Shown here one piece after another: positions 51,401-59,970 of a stretch of 64,000 nucleotides of DNA; the stretch's first letter is position 1, and each line of letters starts with the position of its first letter. The DNA lies in NCBI GenBank assembly GCA_029203105.1, contig CP119318.1, forward strand, positions 2,432,501-2,496,500. The letters run 5' to 3'. Position numbers and translations under genes: made by a program. Under the pieces are notes generated by a model. It ran no database searches. It was given only the letters and a program-made list of their open reading frames with translations, and was not told the origin of the DNA. Source of the DNA: Candidatus Kaistia colombiensis (GTDB lineage Bacteria > Pseudomonadota > Alphaproteobacteria > Rhizobiales > Kaistiaceae).

Positions 51401-54400
51401 TGGCGACCCTCGTCCTGCAGGCGGCCGGCGCCGCGATCGGCGGCCTGTTCGGCCCGGTCGGCGCGATCCTTGGCGGCGCGGTCGGCGCCATGGCCGGCTA
51501 TGTCGTCGACCAGACGCTGTTCGGCCAGAATATCGAGGGGCCGCGCCTCTCCGATCTCTCGGTGCAGCGTTCGGAGGAAGGCACGCCGATCCCGCGCGTC
51601 TATGGCCGCGCGCGGCTTGCCGGCCAGGTGATCTGGGCGACGCGCTTCCAGGAGGTGAAGCAGGAGGAGGGCGGCAAGGGCGGCCCGACCGTCACCACCT
51701 ATTCCTACTATGCCAATTTTGCCGTCGGGATCGCGGAGGGGCCGATCGCCCGCATCGGCCGCGTCTGGGCCGATGGCGAGCTGATCAACCTCGCCGATGT
51801 GCATCATCGCATTCATCTGGGCGGCGAGGACCAGCCGGCCGACAGCCTGATCGAGGCGAAGCAGGGCGCGACCGGTACGCCAGCCTATCGCGGCACGGCG
51901 ATGGTGGTGTTCGAGCGCCTGCCGGTCGGCGACTACGGCAACCGGCTGCCGCAGCTCTCCTTCGAGGTGTTCCGTCCCGTCGGCGGCGTCGAGGACGAGA
52001 TCCGCGCCGTCGTCATCATCCCCGGCGCGTCGGAATTCGCCTATGACCCGTTGCCGGTCTACACCTCGAAGGGCCCCGGCCGGCGCATCACCATCAACCG
52101 CCATGTCGATGGCGCGCGCACCGATTGGGAAGCCCCGATCGACGAATTGCAGGCGCTTTGCCCCAACCTTGAGCGGGCCGCGCTCGCCGTCTCCTGGTTC
52201 GGCGACGACCTGCGCGCCGGCCATTGCACGGTCTCGCCGCGCGTCGAGGATTTTTCCACCGTAACGAGCCCGACCAGTTGGCGCGTCGCCGGGCTGAACC
52301 GGAGCGCGGCGCGGGCGGTGAGCCGGATCGAGGGCCGGCCGGCCTTCGGCGGCACGCCCTCCGACGCCAGCGTCATCCGCGCCATTCTCGACCTGAAGGC
52401 GCGCGGCATTGCCGTCACCTTCTATCCCTTCCTGATGATGGATATTCCGGCAGACAATGACCTGCCGCATCCCTGGTGGGACGCGACCCAGCCGGCCTAT
52501 CCCTGGCGCGGCGAGATCACCGCCTCGATCGCGCCGGGCCGCGTCGGCTCGCCGGACCAGACGGCGGCGGCGGCGACCGAGATCGCCAGCTTTGTCGGGA
52601 CAGCGGCGCGGACGGACTTTTCGGTTTCGGGCGGGGCGGTGCACTATTCCGGCCCGGACGAATGGACCTACCGGCGCATGGTCCTGCACGCGGCGAACCT
52701 CTGCAAGGCGGCCGGCGGCGTCGACGCTTTTCTCATCGGCTCGGAACTGCGCGGTCTGACGACGCTTCGCTCCGACGCCTCGACCTATCCCTTCGTCGCC
52801 GCGTTGCAGGCGCTCGCGGCCGAGGTTCGGATCATCCTGCCGACGGCTGACATCACCTATGCCGCCGACTGGAGCGAGTATTTCGGCCACCAGCCCGGCG
52901 ACGGCTCCGGCGACGTAAACTTCCATCTCGATCCGCTCTGGGCGGATGACGCCATCGACGCCATCGGCATCGACAGCTACGTGCCCTTGTCCGACTGGCG
53001 CGACGGCTACGATCACCTCGACGCGGCGGTCAGCGAAAGCGGTCGCGACGTCGACTATCTCAGGGCCAACATCGCCGGCGGCGAGGGGTTCGACTGGTAC
53101 TATGCCAGCGGCGCCGACCGGCTGGCGCAGATCCGCTCGCCGATCACCGATGGCGGCGCGGGCAAGCCCTGGGTGTTCCGCTACAAGGACCTGGTCAACT
53201 GGTGGTCGAACGAACATTTCGACCGGCCCGGCGGCGTCGAGGCGGCGACGGCGACCGGGTGGAAGCCGAAATCGAAGCCGATCTGGTTCACCGAGATCGG
53301 CTGCGCCGCGATCGACAAGGGCGCCAACGAGCCGAACGTCTTTCCCGATCCGAAGGTCGGCGGCGCCCGGCTGCCGCATTTCTCCAATGGCAGCCGCGAC
53401 CCGCTGATGCAGGAGCGCTTCCTCACAGCCGTGCTCGGCTATTGGGACCCGGCCGCGCCCGGTTTCGTCGCGGCCCATAATCCCGCTTCCGACGTCTATC
53501 CCGGCCGCATGGTCGATCCCTCGCGCACCCATGTCTGGTCCTGGGATGCACGGCCCTATCCGGCCTTTCCGCAGCTGACGGAGGTCTGGTCGGATGGCGG
53601 CAACTGGCAGACGGGGCATTGGTTGAACGGCCGGCTCGGTAACCTGACCACCATCCGCCTGGTCGAGCGCATCCTCCGGGATTACGGCTTCGAGCCCTAC
53701 CGGATCGGCGATCTCGACGGGCTGGTCGATGGCTTCGTCATTGCCCGTATCGGCTCGGCGCGGCAGGCCTTGCAGGGGCTTGCCGAGTCGCTCGGCTTCG
53801 AGGCAGCGGAATCGGGCGATGTCGTCCGCTTCATCCGGCGCGGCCTGCCGAGACTGGCGCTGACGCCGGCCGATCTGGTCGAGGAAGGCGAGCAGCCGCT
53901 GCTGGCGATCCGGCGGGCGCAGGAAACCGAACTGCCGGCCGAGCTTGCCTTCGGCTTCATCGACGGCGCCGGCGACTATCGCGACCGCGTCGTCGCCTCG
54001 CGCCGGCTGGAGGCGGCGGGGCATCGGCAGGCGACGCTCTCGACTGGCATCGTTACCGACGACGCGCTTGCCGTCGCGCTGGCCGATCAGCGGCTGCAGG
54101 AGATCTGGGATGGCCGCGAGACGGTGTCGCTGGCGCTGACCGATCGCCGCCTGGCCGTCGAGCCGGCCGATGTCGTGACGCTGCTCCGGCCCGATGGACC
54201 AATGAGCTTTCGCGTCACCAAGGTAGAGGATGGGCTGGCGCGGCGGATCGAGGGGCGGACGGTCGATCCGTTCGGCGCGCCGGTGCCGGCAGGACACCTC
54301 ACCGGCGGCACGCCGGAATGGTCGGCCGATCCCGGTCCGCCGGAGGTCATCGTGCTCGACCTGCCGTCCCTGACCGGCAGCGAAGCAATGGCGGCGCGCG

Positions 54401-55269
54401 TCGCCGTCTTCGCTGATCCCTGGCCCGGCGCCTTCGGTATCTCGATCGGCTCGCCCGCCTCCGGCTTCCCGCTCCGCCAGAGCGTGCCGCAGCCGGCCAC
54501 CACCGGCACCATGGCCGGTGCTGTGCCGCCGGGGCCGGTCGGTCGCTGGGACCTTGCCACCAAGCTCAATGTGACCCTGCCGGTCGGCGCGCTGGCGGGC
54601 CTGCCGGATGAGGCGGTGCTGAACGGCCGCAACCTGGCTGCGATCGGCAGCGAGGCGGACGGCTTTGAAGTCATCCAGTTCCGCGCCGCCGAGTTGATCG
54701 GCGACGGGCTCTGGCGCGTCTCCGGGCTGCTGCGCGCGCAGGGCGGCACCTCCGACCTCGCGCAAAGCGGCCATGCCGAGGGAGCGCGCTTCGTCCTGAT
54801 CAATGCCGCGACACCTCCACTCGATCTCGACCCGGCGGAGATCGGCCTGGTCCGGACGCTGCGCGCCGGGCCGCTGGCGATCGCCTACGACCCGGATCGC
54901 TTTACGACGCAGGATTTCACCGTTGCAGGACGCTGGCGCATGCCCTTCGCGCCGGCGCAGCTTCGTGGTCTTCGCGACGCCGCCGGCGACGTCGCGCTCA
55001 CCTGGATCCGCCAGACGCGGGTCGGTGGCGACAGCTGGGACGGCGTCGAGGTGCCGCTTGGCGAGGAATCGGAAGCCTACCGGGTCGATCTCGTCGAGGG
55101 CGCGACGCTGCGGGCGAGCTTCGAGACGACCGTTCCCGCGCTGGCGCTTTCGGCAAGTGATCTCGCGGCCGTGCTGAGCGTGCCGGATGCCGATTTCACC
55201 GTCCGCGTTCGCCAGATCAGCGCCACGGCGGGGCCGGGCATCGCAACGGAGATTGTCGTCCATGGCTGA
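51400..55269 (+). CDS. GTA host-specificity/megatron protein with TIM barrel (g15-like)
   Basis: A 1289-residue baseplate protein. The N-terminus has a Gly-rich hydrophobic stretch (AAGAAIGGLFGPVGAILGGA). Residues about 430-730 form the GTA TIM-barrel (AVHYSGPDEWTYRRMVLHAA, IGSELRGLTTLRSDAS, KPIWFTEIGCAAIDKGANEP). A phage-tail_3-like and fibronectin-like region follows (AAESGDVVRFIRRGLPRLA; WRMPFAPAQLRGLRDAAGD). It contacts the receptor and carries a glycoside-hydrolase-like barrel. Length and order match RcGTA g15, and no break was found. Confidence 0.93.
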   Translation: MATLVLQAAGAAIGGLFGPVGAILGGAVGAMAGYVVDQTLFGQNIEGPRLSDLSVQRSEEGTPIPRVYGRARLAGQVIWATRFQEVKQEEGGKGGPTVTTYSYYANFAVGIAEGPIARIGRVWADGELINLADVHHRIHLGGEDQPADSLIEAKQGATGTPAYRGTAMVVFERLPVGDYGNRLPQLSFEVFRPVGGVEDEIRAVVIIPGASEFAYDPLPVYTSKGPGRRITINRHVDGARTDWEAPIDELQALCPNLERAALAVSWFGDDLRAGHCTVSPRVEDFSTVTSPTSWRVAGLNRSAARAVSRIEGRPAFGGTPSDASVIRAILDLKARGIAVTFYPFLMMDIPADNDLPHPWWDATQPAYPWRGEITASIAPGRVGSPDQTAAAATEIASFVGTAARTDFSVSGGAVHYSGPDEWTYRRMVLHAANLCKAAGGVDAFLIGSELRGLTTLRSDASTYPFVAALQALAAEVRIILPTADITYAADWSEYFGHQPGDGSGDVNFHLDPLWADDAIDAIGIDSYVPLSDWRDGYDHLDAAVSESGRDVDYLRANIAGGEGFDWYYASGADRLAQIRSPITDGGAGKPWVFRYKDLVNWWSNEHFDRPGGVEAATATGWKPKSKPIWFTEIGCAAIDKGANEPNVFPDPKVGGARLPHFSNGSRDPLMQERFLTAVLGYWDPAAPGFVAAHNPASDVYPGRMVDPSRTHVWSWDARPYPAFPQLTEVWSDGGNWQTGHWLNGRLGNLTTIRLVERILRDYGFEPYRIGDLDGLVDGFVIARIGSARQALQGLAESLGFEAAESGDVVRFIRRGLPRLALTPADLVEEGEQPLLAIRRAQETELPAELAFGFIDGAGDYRDRVVASRRLEAAGHRQATLSTGIVTDDALAVALADQRLQEIWDGRETVSLALTDRRLAVEPADVVTLLRPDGPMSFRVTKVEDGLARRIEGRTVDPFGAPVPAGHLTGGTPEWSADPGPPEVIVLDLPSLTGSEAMAARVAVFADPWPGAFGISIGSPASGFPLRQSVPQPATTGTMAGAVPPGPVGRWDLATKLNVTLPVGALAGLPDEAVLNGRNLAAIGSEADGFEVIQFRAAELIGDGLWRVSGLLRAQGGTSDLAQSGHAEGARFVLINAATPPLDLDPAEIGLVRTLRAGPLAIAYDPDRFTTQDFTVAGRWRMPFAPAQLRGLRDAAGDVALTWIRQTRVGGDSWDGVEVPLGEESEAYRVDLVEGATLRASFETTVPALALSASDLAAVLSVPDADFTVRVRQISATAGPGIATEIVVHG

Positions 55270-55600
55270 CCAGACCGCGCATCTCGAGCTGCCTTACCTC
55301 GCGCCGTCGCAGGCGCAGAAGCACGTCACCCACAACGAGGCGCTGCGGCGTCTCGACGGGCTGGTGCATCTCGCCGTCGAGTCCGTCGGCGCATTATCGG
55401 CGCCGGGTTCGCCGGTAGAGGGCGAACGCCATCTGCTCGCCGCCAGCCCGACCGGCGACTGGGCCGGGCACGGCGGCGACCTCGCTGTCTTCGCCGACGG
55501 CGCCTGGTGGTTCGCAACGCCCGAAATCGGCTGGCTCGCCTATGACAAGGCCAGCGAGACGCTGCTCGTCCTGAAGGTGGCCGGCTGGACGAGCGTGTAA
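55262..55600 (+). CDS. DUF2793 protein
   Basis: A 112-residue DUF2793 protein: LPYLAPSQAQKHVTHNEALR, RLDGLVHLAVESVG, and the terminal AGWTSV. It overlaps g15 by 8 bases (ATG 55262). DUF2793 occurs in tail and baseplate gene neighbourhoods of alphaproteobacterial phages and GTAs, and is probably a fibre or baseplate accessory. Longer relatives carry C-terminal domains that are absent here. Confidence 0.87.
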   Translation: MADQTAHLELPYLAPSQAQKHVTHNEALRRLDGLVHLAVESVGALSAPGSPVEGERHLLAASPTGDWAGHGGDLAVFADGAWWFATPEIGWLAYDKASETLLVLKVAGWTSV

Positions 55601-55625
55601 CGCCCACCGGCGTCATCGCCCCCTC

Positions 55626-55747
55626 CGCCGTCATCTTCGCGAAGGCGAGGATCCATCCAGCCGAAGCCTTGGCCATAAGAACCTCCCGAAAACGCGGCCG
55701 CATGGATCCCGGATCTCCGCTTCGCTGCGTCCGGGATGACGACGGCG
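55626..55747. repeat. Family A palindrome after DUF2793
   Basis: CGCCGTCATCTTCGCG starts it and GTCCGGGATGACGACGGCG ends it. The right half is nearly identical to the copy at 44.4 kb (GGATCTCCGCTTCGCTGCGT). It separates the tail genes from the spike genes. Confidence 0.8.
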
Positions 55748-55818
55748 TGGGTGGCGAGAGAGAGCCAAATCTGGGCTGACCCTAAGCGACCGAAATCAGC
55801 AACCTCACGGAGACCATC

Positions 55819-56076
55819 ATGAGCGATCCCTTTGCCGGGGCGGCGTCGGGCCTTTCGGGTCCGGCGACGCGCCATTTCGCCATCTCGCCTTCCGACAGCG
55901 CCGATCTCGCCATCCGGCCGCGCGCGCTCCTCTTCCAGACGGACGGCAACGCCGTGCTGCGCGACGAAAGCGGCACCGACATCACCTATGGCCGCTATGC
56001 CGGCGACGTCCTGCCGATCCGTGCCGTGAGGGTGCTGGCGACCGGCACGACGGCGACTTTGATCGGGTGGATCTGA
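55819..56076 (+). CDS. Head-spike base protein (Rcc01079/GhsA-like)
   Basis: An 85-residue protein: FAGAASGLSGPATRHFAISP, SDSADLAIRPRALLFQTDGN and DVLPIRAVRVLATGTTATLI are the signature of the Rcc01079 family. In R. capsulatus such a protein forms the base of the head spikes that bind capsule. There it is encoded away from the main GTA cluster; here it directly follows it. ATG 55819; the stop overlaps the next start (TGATG). Confidence 0.85.
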   Translation: MSDPFAGAASGLSGPATRHFAISPSDSADLAIRPRALLFQTDGNAVLRDESGTDITYGRYAGDVLPIRAVRVLATGTTATLIGWI

Positions 56077-57434
56077 TGCGGATGCCCGGTCTCGGCCTGG
56101 CGGTGGGGACGAGCGTCGGGCGGCGGGTGGCGCCGCCCTCCGGTCTCGGCTTTCCCTTCGCTGATTATCCGCTCGCTCTGCGCCGTCGTGGCGAGCGCTA
56201 TCTTGCCGATATCGAGCCGGAAGCCTACGCGGCGGCCGCGCTCGCCGGTCCCGGCTATTTTGTCGATATCGCCACCGGCCATGACGGCAATGCCGGCACC
56301 AGCTGGGGCGCGGCGCTGAAGTCGATCTTCGTCGCCACCCAGCTCGGCAATGCCGGTGGCCTGCCGTTCAATGTATCGGTCAAATCCGGCGTCTATCCGC
56401 GCGCCAACAGCTTCACCAATAGCGGACCGATGGTGATCCCGACGCAACCCGTGGTCTACCGCGCAGTCGGCGGTCGCGTTACCTGCTGGGCCGGCGGCGA
56501 TCTCGGCTGGCCGGGCGCCCCGGATGGCACCCATGGCGCTTGCTACGCGGTCGCCCGCTCCAACGTCACGGTCGTGCTGGATCTGGCGCAGGCCAATTCG
56601 TTTGGCGATCCGGCGGAACTGGCGCGGGTGGCGGATGCTACGACCTGCAACGCCACGGCGGGATCGTGGGCGCAGGTCGGCGGCACGCTCTATGTTCATC
56701 GCGCCGATGGCGCGGCGCCGACCAACGCCAATACGCAAGTGCTGCTCGTCGTCGATGCCTTCGTGCTCGATGGCACGGCCAAGTCCGTCTATCTGCAGGG
56801 CTTCGATTTCCAGGGCGGCGCCAATGGTGGCGTCTTCGTCTATGGGGCGGCGACACGATCGCTCGTCTTCGTCGATTGCTCGGCCCGCTACGCCGGCGGC
56901 CCGAGCCACCTCTATGACGGCTTCCGCATCCTCGACACCAGCGGGCTGGCCGTTCTGGTCCGCTGTCTCGCGGGCTCGAACGCCAAGGACGGCTTCAACT
57001 TTCATTGGGGGCAGGGCGGAACACCGTCGCTCTATCACCTGACCGTCGATTGCCGTGCCTATGACAACGGCCGCTTTGAGAGCCAGTCCAACAACGGGCT
57101 GACCAGCCATGACGGGCTGGTCGGCATCGATGTCGGCGGACTCTACCACGACAATTTCGGCGGCAATGTCGTGTCTAATGGCGCTTCCAGGCTCTGGTGC
57201 CTTGGCACCGAGACGCGCGACAGCCTGGGCGATGGCCCGCGCGGCGGTGCCGTCGAAGCGGTCGACTTCAACACCCAGGACACGACCACGTTCTGGCTGG
57301 AGCGGACAAAATCCTCCGGATCGGCCCGGTCGCTGGTCGCGGGCGACGCCTCGGCCATCCGTCTGCGGCGCCATCGCGCTGGCGAGGGACAGGCGCAACT
57401 CGCCGCATCGGGCGCGACGATCGCGGCCTATTGA
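56076..57434 (+). CDS. Head-spike/beta-helix protein (Rcc01080/GhsB-like)
   Basis: A 452-residue protein. The N-terminus (GLGLAVGTSVGRRVAPPSGL) is the attachment part. From about 70 there is a right-handed beta-helix-like domain with repeated short strands (VYLQGFDFQGGANGGVFVYG, LVFVDCSARYAGGPSHLYDG, AYDNGRFESQSNNGLTSHDG). Such folds bind or cleave polysaccharide. Translational coupling to the base protein makes the GhsA/GhsB pairing likely. A GTG at 56067 is an alternative start. Confidence 0.8.
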   Translation: MRMPGLGLAVGTSVGRRVAPPSGLGFPFADYPLALRRRGERYLADIEPEAYAAAALAGPGYFVDIATGHDGNAGTSWGAALKSIFVATQLGNAGGLPFNVSVKSGVYPRANSFTNSGPMVIPTQPVVYRAVGGRVTCWAGGDLGWPGAPDGTHGACYAVARSNVTVVLDLAQANSFGDPAELARVADATTCNATAGSWAQVGGTLYVHRADGAAPTNANTQVLLVVDAFVLDGTAKSVYLQGFDFQGGANGGVFVYGAATRSLVFVDCSARYAGGPSHLYDGFRILDTSGLAVLVRCLAGSNAKDGFNFHWGQGGTPSLYHLTVDCRAYDNGRFESQSNNGLTSHDGLVGIDVGGLYHDNFGGNVVSNGASRLWCLGTETRDSLGDGPRGGAVEAVDFNTQDTTTFWLERTKSSGSARSLVAGDASAIRLRRHRAGEGQAQLAASGATIAAY

Positions 57435-57456
57435 GCGAACCCGGTGCGGGGAAAAT

Positions 57457-57497
57457 AGAGGGCCCGCCGCCTTGGGGGGGCGAAGCGGCGGGCTCTT
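57457..57497 (+). terminator. Rho-independent terminator after the spike genes
   Basis: GCCCGCCGC and GCGGCGGGC form a nine-base stem around a G-rich loop and are followed by TCTTTCC. It lies 25 bases after the spike stop and separates the spike genes from the lysis genes. Confidence 0.7.
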
Positions 57498-57624
57498 TCC
57501 GGCTTTCGGCCGGGAATGAGGTGCCTTGGCATCTCGTTCCATCAACGTCGCCGTGTGGCGGCGGGTTCCCTGCAATTCCACTTTTCCGGGAATTTTCTTT
57601 CACCGTCGCAAGCGGGGATCCGGG

Positions 57625-58512
57625 ATGGCTGAAATCAGTCCGGCAGGGCTCGAGCAGCTCGTCGCCGAAGAAGGCGAAGTGTTGCGTGCCTATCGCGACG
57701 TGGCGGGCGTCTGGACCATCGGCGTCGGTCTGACGGCGGCCTCCGGCGTGGTGACGCCGAGGGCCGGCATGGTGATCACCAAGGCTGAGAGCCGACGGCT
57801 TCTCGCCGGCGCGCTGAGGCGCCGCTACGAGCCGGGCGTCGAGGCGGCGATGCCTGGCGCGCCGGAGCATGCGTTCGACGGCGCGGTGTCGTTTCATTTC
57901 AATACCGGCGCGATCGCCAGCGCGTCCTGGGTAAAGGCCTGGCGCAAGGGCGACCGGCGCGCGGCGCGAACCGGCATCGCCGCCTGGAACAAGGCCGGCG
58001 GTCGCGTGGTCGAGGGGCTGGCGCGCCGCCGCGCCCGCGAGGCGGATCTGATCCTCGACGGTCGTCGCATGGTGCCGGAAACAACGTTCGTCGCGCTCAA
58101 GGCCGGCGATGTGGGCGACGAGGTCCGAGCGCTGCAGGCGGATCTGGTCCGCGCCGGGATTTGGGAAGGCCCAGCCGACGGCGTGTTCGGGACCGCGACG
58201 GAGAAAGCCGTGCGCGCCTTCCAGGCGGCGCACCCGAACCTGACCGTCGACGGCGTCGTCGGCCCGGCGACGCGCGCGCAGATCGCCCGCCTCATCGCGG
58301 CGCGCAAGACGCTGGCCGCGACCGCGGCCGGTGGGGCGCTCGCGGCGGGCGGCGCTGGTGTCATCCCCGCGGACGCCTCTGCACTCGATCTCAACCTGCC
58401 GCCCGGCGTCATCCTGCTTTCCGTCGCGCTCGCCGCCATCGCCACGCTCGCGCTCGTCGGCTGGCGCTATCGCGACGAAATCCGCTCCCTGATCCGGCTC
58501 TGGAGGTCATGA
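57625..58512 (+). CDS. GH24-type lysozyme with peptidoglycan-binding domain and membrane tail
   Basis: A 295-residue endolysin. The N-terminal T4-like lysozyme has the catalytic Glu in LVAEEGEVLRAYRDVAGVWT, followed by IGVGLTAASG. A peptidoglycan_binding_1 repeat follows at about 157-225 (DEVRALQADLVRAGIWEGPA, TEKAVRAFQAAHPNLTVDG). The C-terminus carries a hydrophobic segment (GVILLSVALAAIATLALVGW) and a basic tail. Binding domain plus anchor is typical of GTA/phage lysis enzymes. It overlaps the holin-like gene (ATGA). Confidence 0.88.
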   Translation: MAEISPAGLEQLVAEEGEVLRAYRDVAGVWTIGVGLTAASGVVTPRAGMVITKAESRRLLAGALRRRYEPGVEAAMPGAPEHAFDGAVSFHFNTGAIASASWVKAWRKGDRRAARTGIAAWNKAGGRVVEGLARRRAREADLILDGRRMVPETTFVALKAGDVGDEVRALQADLVRAGIWEGPADGVFGTATEKAVRAFQAAHPNLTVDGVVGPATRAQIARLIAARKTLAATAAGGALAAGGAGVIPADASALDLNLPPGVILLSVALAAIATLALVGWRYRDEIRSLIRLWRS

Positions 58513-58895
58513 TGATCCGGCTGCCCACGCTCAATCCCGTCGATATCGTCCTCGGCGCGCTCGAAGGCGCCGTCACCCGCATGGCCGGGCGGACCGACAA
58601 TCCGCTGACGCCGGAGATCGCGCCGCGTCTCAGCAAGGCTATCGTTGAGGAGATCGTCGCCGATCCGGCCGTGATCCATGCGGCGAATGCCGAGCCGTGG
58701 TACGTTTCGCGCGTCACCTGGGGCGCAATCATCGCCGCGCTGGCGCCGATTCTGGGCCTGGTCCTCGGCCATGCGATCTCGGCCGAGGACCAGGCGTCGC
58801 TCGGCCAGATCGCGGTTGCGATAGGAACGCTAGTTGGTGCCGGGCTGACGCTTTACGGCCGATGGCGGGCGCGCGCGTCTTTCGCCGGAAAGTGA
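58509..58895 (+). CDS. Holin-like membrane protein
   Basis: A 128-residue protein overlapping the lysozyme stop. The N-terminal half is soluble. Two helices follow (WGAIIAALAPILGLVLGHAI; LGQIAVAIGTLVGAGLTLYG), with a short loop between and a basic end RWRARASFAGK. Size, two helices and coupling to the lysozyme match Pam3-gp28-type holins. The role as a holin is inferred. Confidence 0.75.
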   Translation: MMIRLPTLNPVDIVLGALEGAVTRMAGRTDNPLTPEIAPRLSKAIVEEIVADPAVIHAANAEPWYVSRVTWGAIIAALAPILGLVLGHAISAEDQASLGQIAVAIGTLVGAGLTLYGRWRARASFAGK

Positions 58896-58960
58896 TAGGG
58901 TTCGCGTGAAAGTTGCCGGCATTCAGGCCGCGTTCATATGAACGCGCTTAGGACAGGGGC

Positions 58961-59278
58961 ATGTCGAAGAACTTCATCGCAATCCTCTTTCTGGCCGCCA
59001 TATTCGTCTGGTTCGGATCACCCGATTACGGTCCGACGGCAGCCTATGGCGATACATGCCTGTCGCAGGGCGAGGCCCGTCAGGCGGTCCAGAAAGGCGA
59101 CGCCATATCTTTGAGCGAAATTCGTGGTTCGCTGGCGGGCGATGGCGGCGAAGTGGTTTCGGCGCAGCTCTGCAGGGCCGGCAATCGCCTCGTCTATATC
59201 GTCAATGTTCTTGGCAATGGCGGCGAGGTGAAGCGCGTGCGCGTCGATGCGCGCAGCGGCTCCATCATGGGACGCTAA
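58961..59278 (+). CDS. PepSY-like small periplasmic protein (FeuN position)
   Basis: A 105-residue exported protein with a signal helix (FIAILFLAAIFVWFGS) and a PepSY-like body: EARQAVQKGDAISLSEIRGS, YIVNVLGNGGEVKRVRVDAR. It stands 4 bases before the FeuP-like regulator gene. In Sinorhizobium meliloti a small periplasmic protein encoded at this site, FeuN, restrains the FeuQ kinase. This gene is its positional counterpart; sequence identity was not tested. Confidence 0.75.
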   Translation: MSKNFIAILFLAAIFVWFGSPDYGPTAAYGDTCLSQGEARQAVQKGDAISLSEIRGSLAGDGGEVVSAQLCRAGNRLVYIVNVLGNGGEVKRVRVDARSGSIMGR

Positions 59279-59282
59279 CGCA

Positions 59283-59969
59283 ATGCGAATTCTCGTCGTC
59301 GAAGACGATCCGGATCTGAACCGCCAGCTCACCGATGCCCTGAAGACGGCGGGCTATGTCGTCGATCAGGCCAGGGATGGCGAGGACGGCCATTTCCTCG
59401 GCGATACCGAACCCTATGACGCGGTCGTGCTCGATATCGGCCTGCCGCGCATGGATGGCATCAGCGTGCTGGAAGCCTGGCGTCGCGCCGGCCGCAAGAT
59501 GCCGGTGCTCATCCTCACCGCGCGCGATCGCTGGAGCGACAAGGTGCAGGGCATCGATGCCGGCGCCGATGATTATGTCGCCAAGCCCTTCCATATCGAG
59601 GAAGTGCTGGCCCGCATCCGCGCGCTGGTGCGCCGTGCCGCCGGTCATGCCACCAACGAGATCGAATGCGGCCCGGTCCGCATCGACACCAAATCCGGCC
59701 GCGTCTCCGTCGACGGCAACCCGGTCAAGCTCACCGCGCATGAATACAAGGTGCTCGAATATCTGATGCACCATCGCGACCGGGTCGTATCGCGCACCGA
59801 GCTGATCGAGCATCTCTACGACCAGGACTTCGACCGCGATTCCAACACGATCGAGGTGTTCGTCGGCCGCCTGCGCAAGAAGGTTTCGGGCGACCTGATC
59901 GAGACGGTGCGCGGCCTCGGCTACCGCGTTGTGACGCCGGGATCGGGATCTGCCGGCGGCGCCGACTGA
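59283..59969 (+). CDS. feuP: OmpR-type response regulator, FeuP-like
   Basis: A 228-residue regulator. The receiver has the acidic pair in MRILVVEDDPDL, the phospho-acceptor Asp51 in VVLDIGLPRMDG, and the Lys in DDYVAKPFHIEE. The winged-helix DNA-binding domain ends with NTIEVFVGRLRKKVSGDLIE and TVRGLGYRVV. It is followed after 1 base by the kinase gene. FeuP controls cyclic glucan export in S. meliloti; targets here are unknown. Start ATG 59283. Confidence 0.85.
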   Translation: MRILVVEDDPDLNRQLTDALKTAGYVVDQARDGEDGHFLGDTEPYDAVVLDIGLPRMDGISVLEAWRRAGRKMPVLILTARDRWSDKVQGIDAGADDYVAKPFHIEEVLARIRALVRRAAGHATNEIECGPVRIDTKSGRVSVDGNPVKLTAHEYKVLEYLMHHRDRVVSRTELIEHLYDQDFDRDSNTIEVFVGRLRKKVSGDLIETVRGLGYRVVTPGSGSAGGAD

Positions 59970-59970
59970 C

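Noticed and set aside
51124..55263. A reverse-strand open frame of about 1380 codons opposite the megatron gene
   Set aside because: It is Arg/Asp/Ala-rich low-complexity sequence typical of the antisense of a high-GC gene. The plus strand encodes a complete, recognisable GTA protein with normal start and overlaps.
42121..55747. Family A palindromes as simple rho-independent terminators
   Set aside because: They are over 100 bases, lack T runs and lie inside an operon whose downstream genes must be expressed. A terminator effect is possible but does not explain their structure.
36408..58895. An ordinary temperate prophage
   Set aside because: No integrase, repressor, replication or att-like direct repeats were seen, and gene order and the short tape measure follow RcGTA. 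A decayed prophage cannot be fully excluded.
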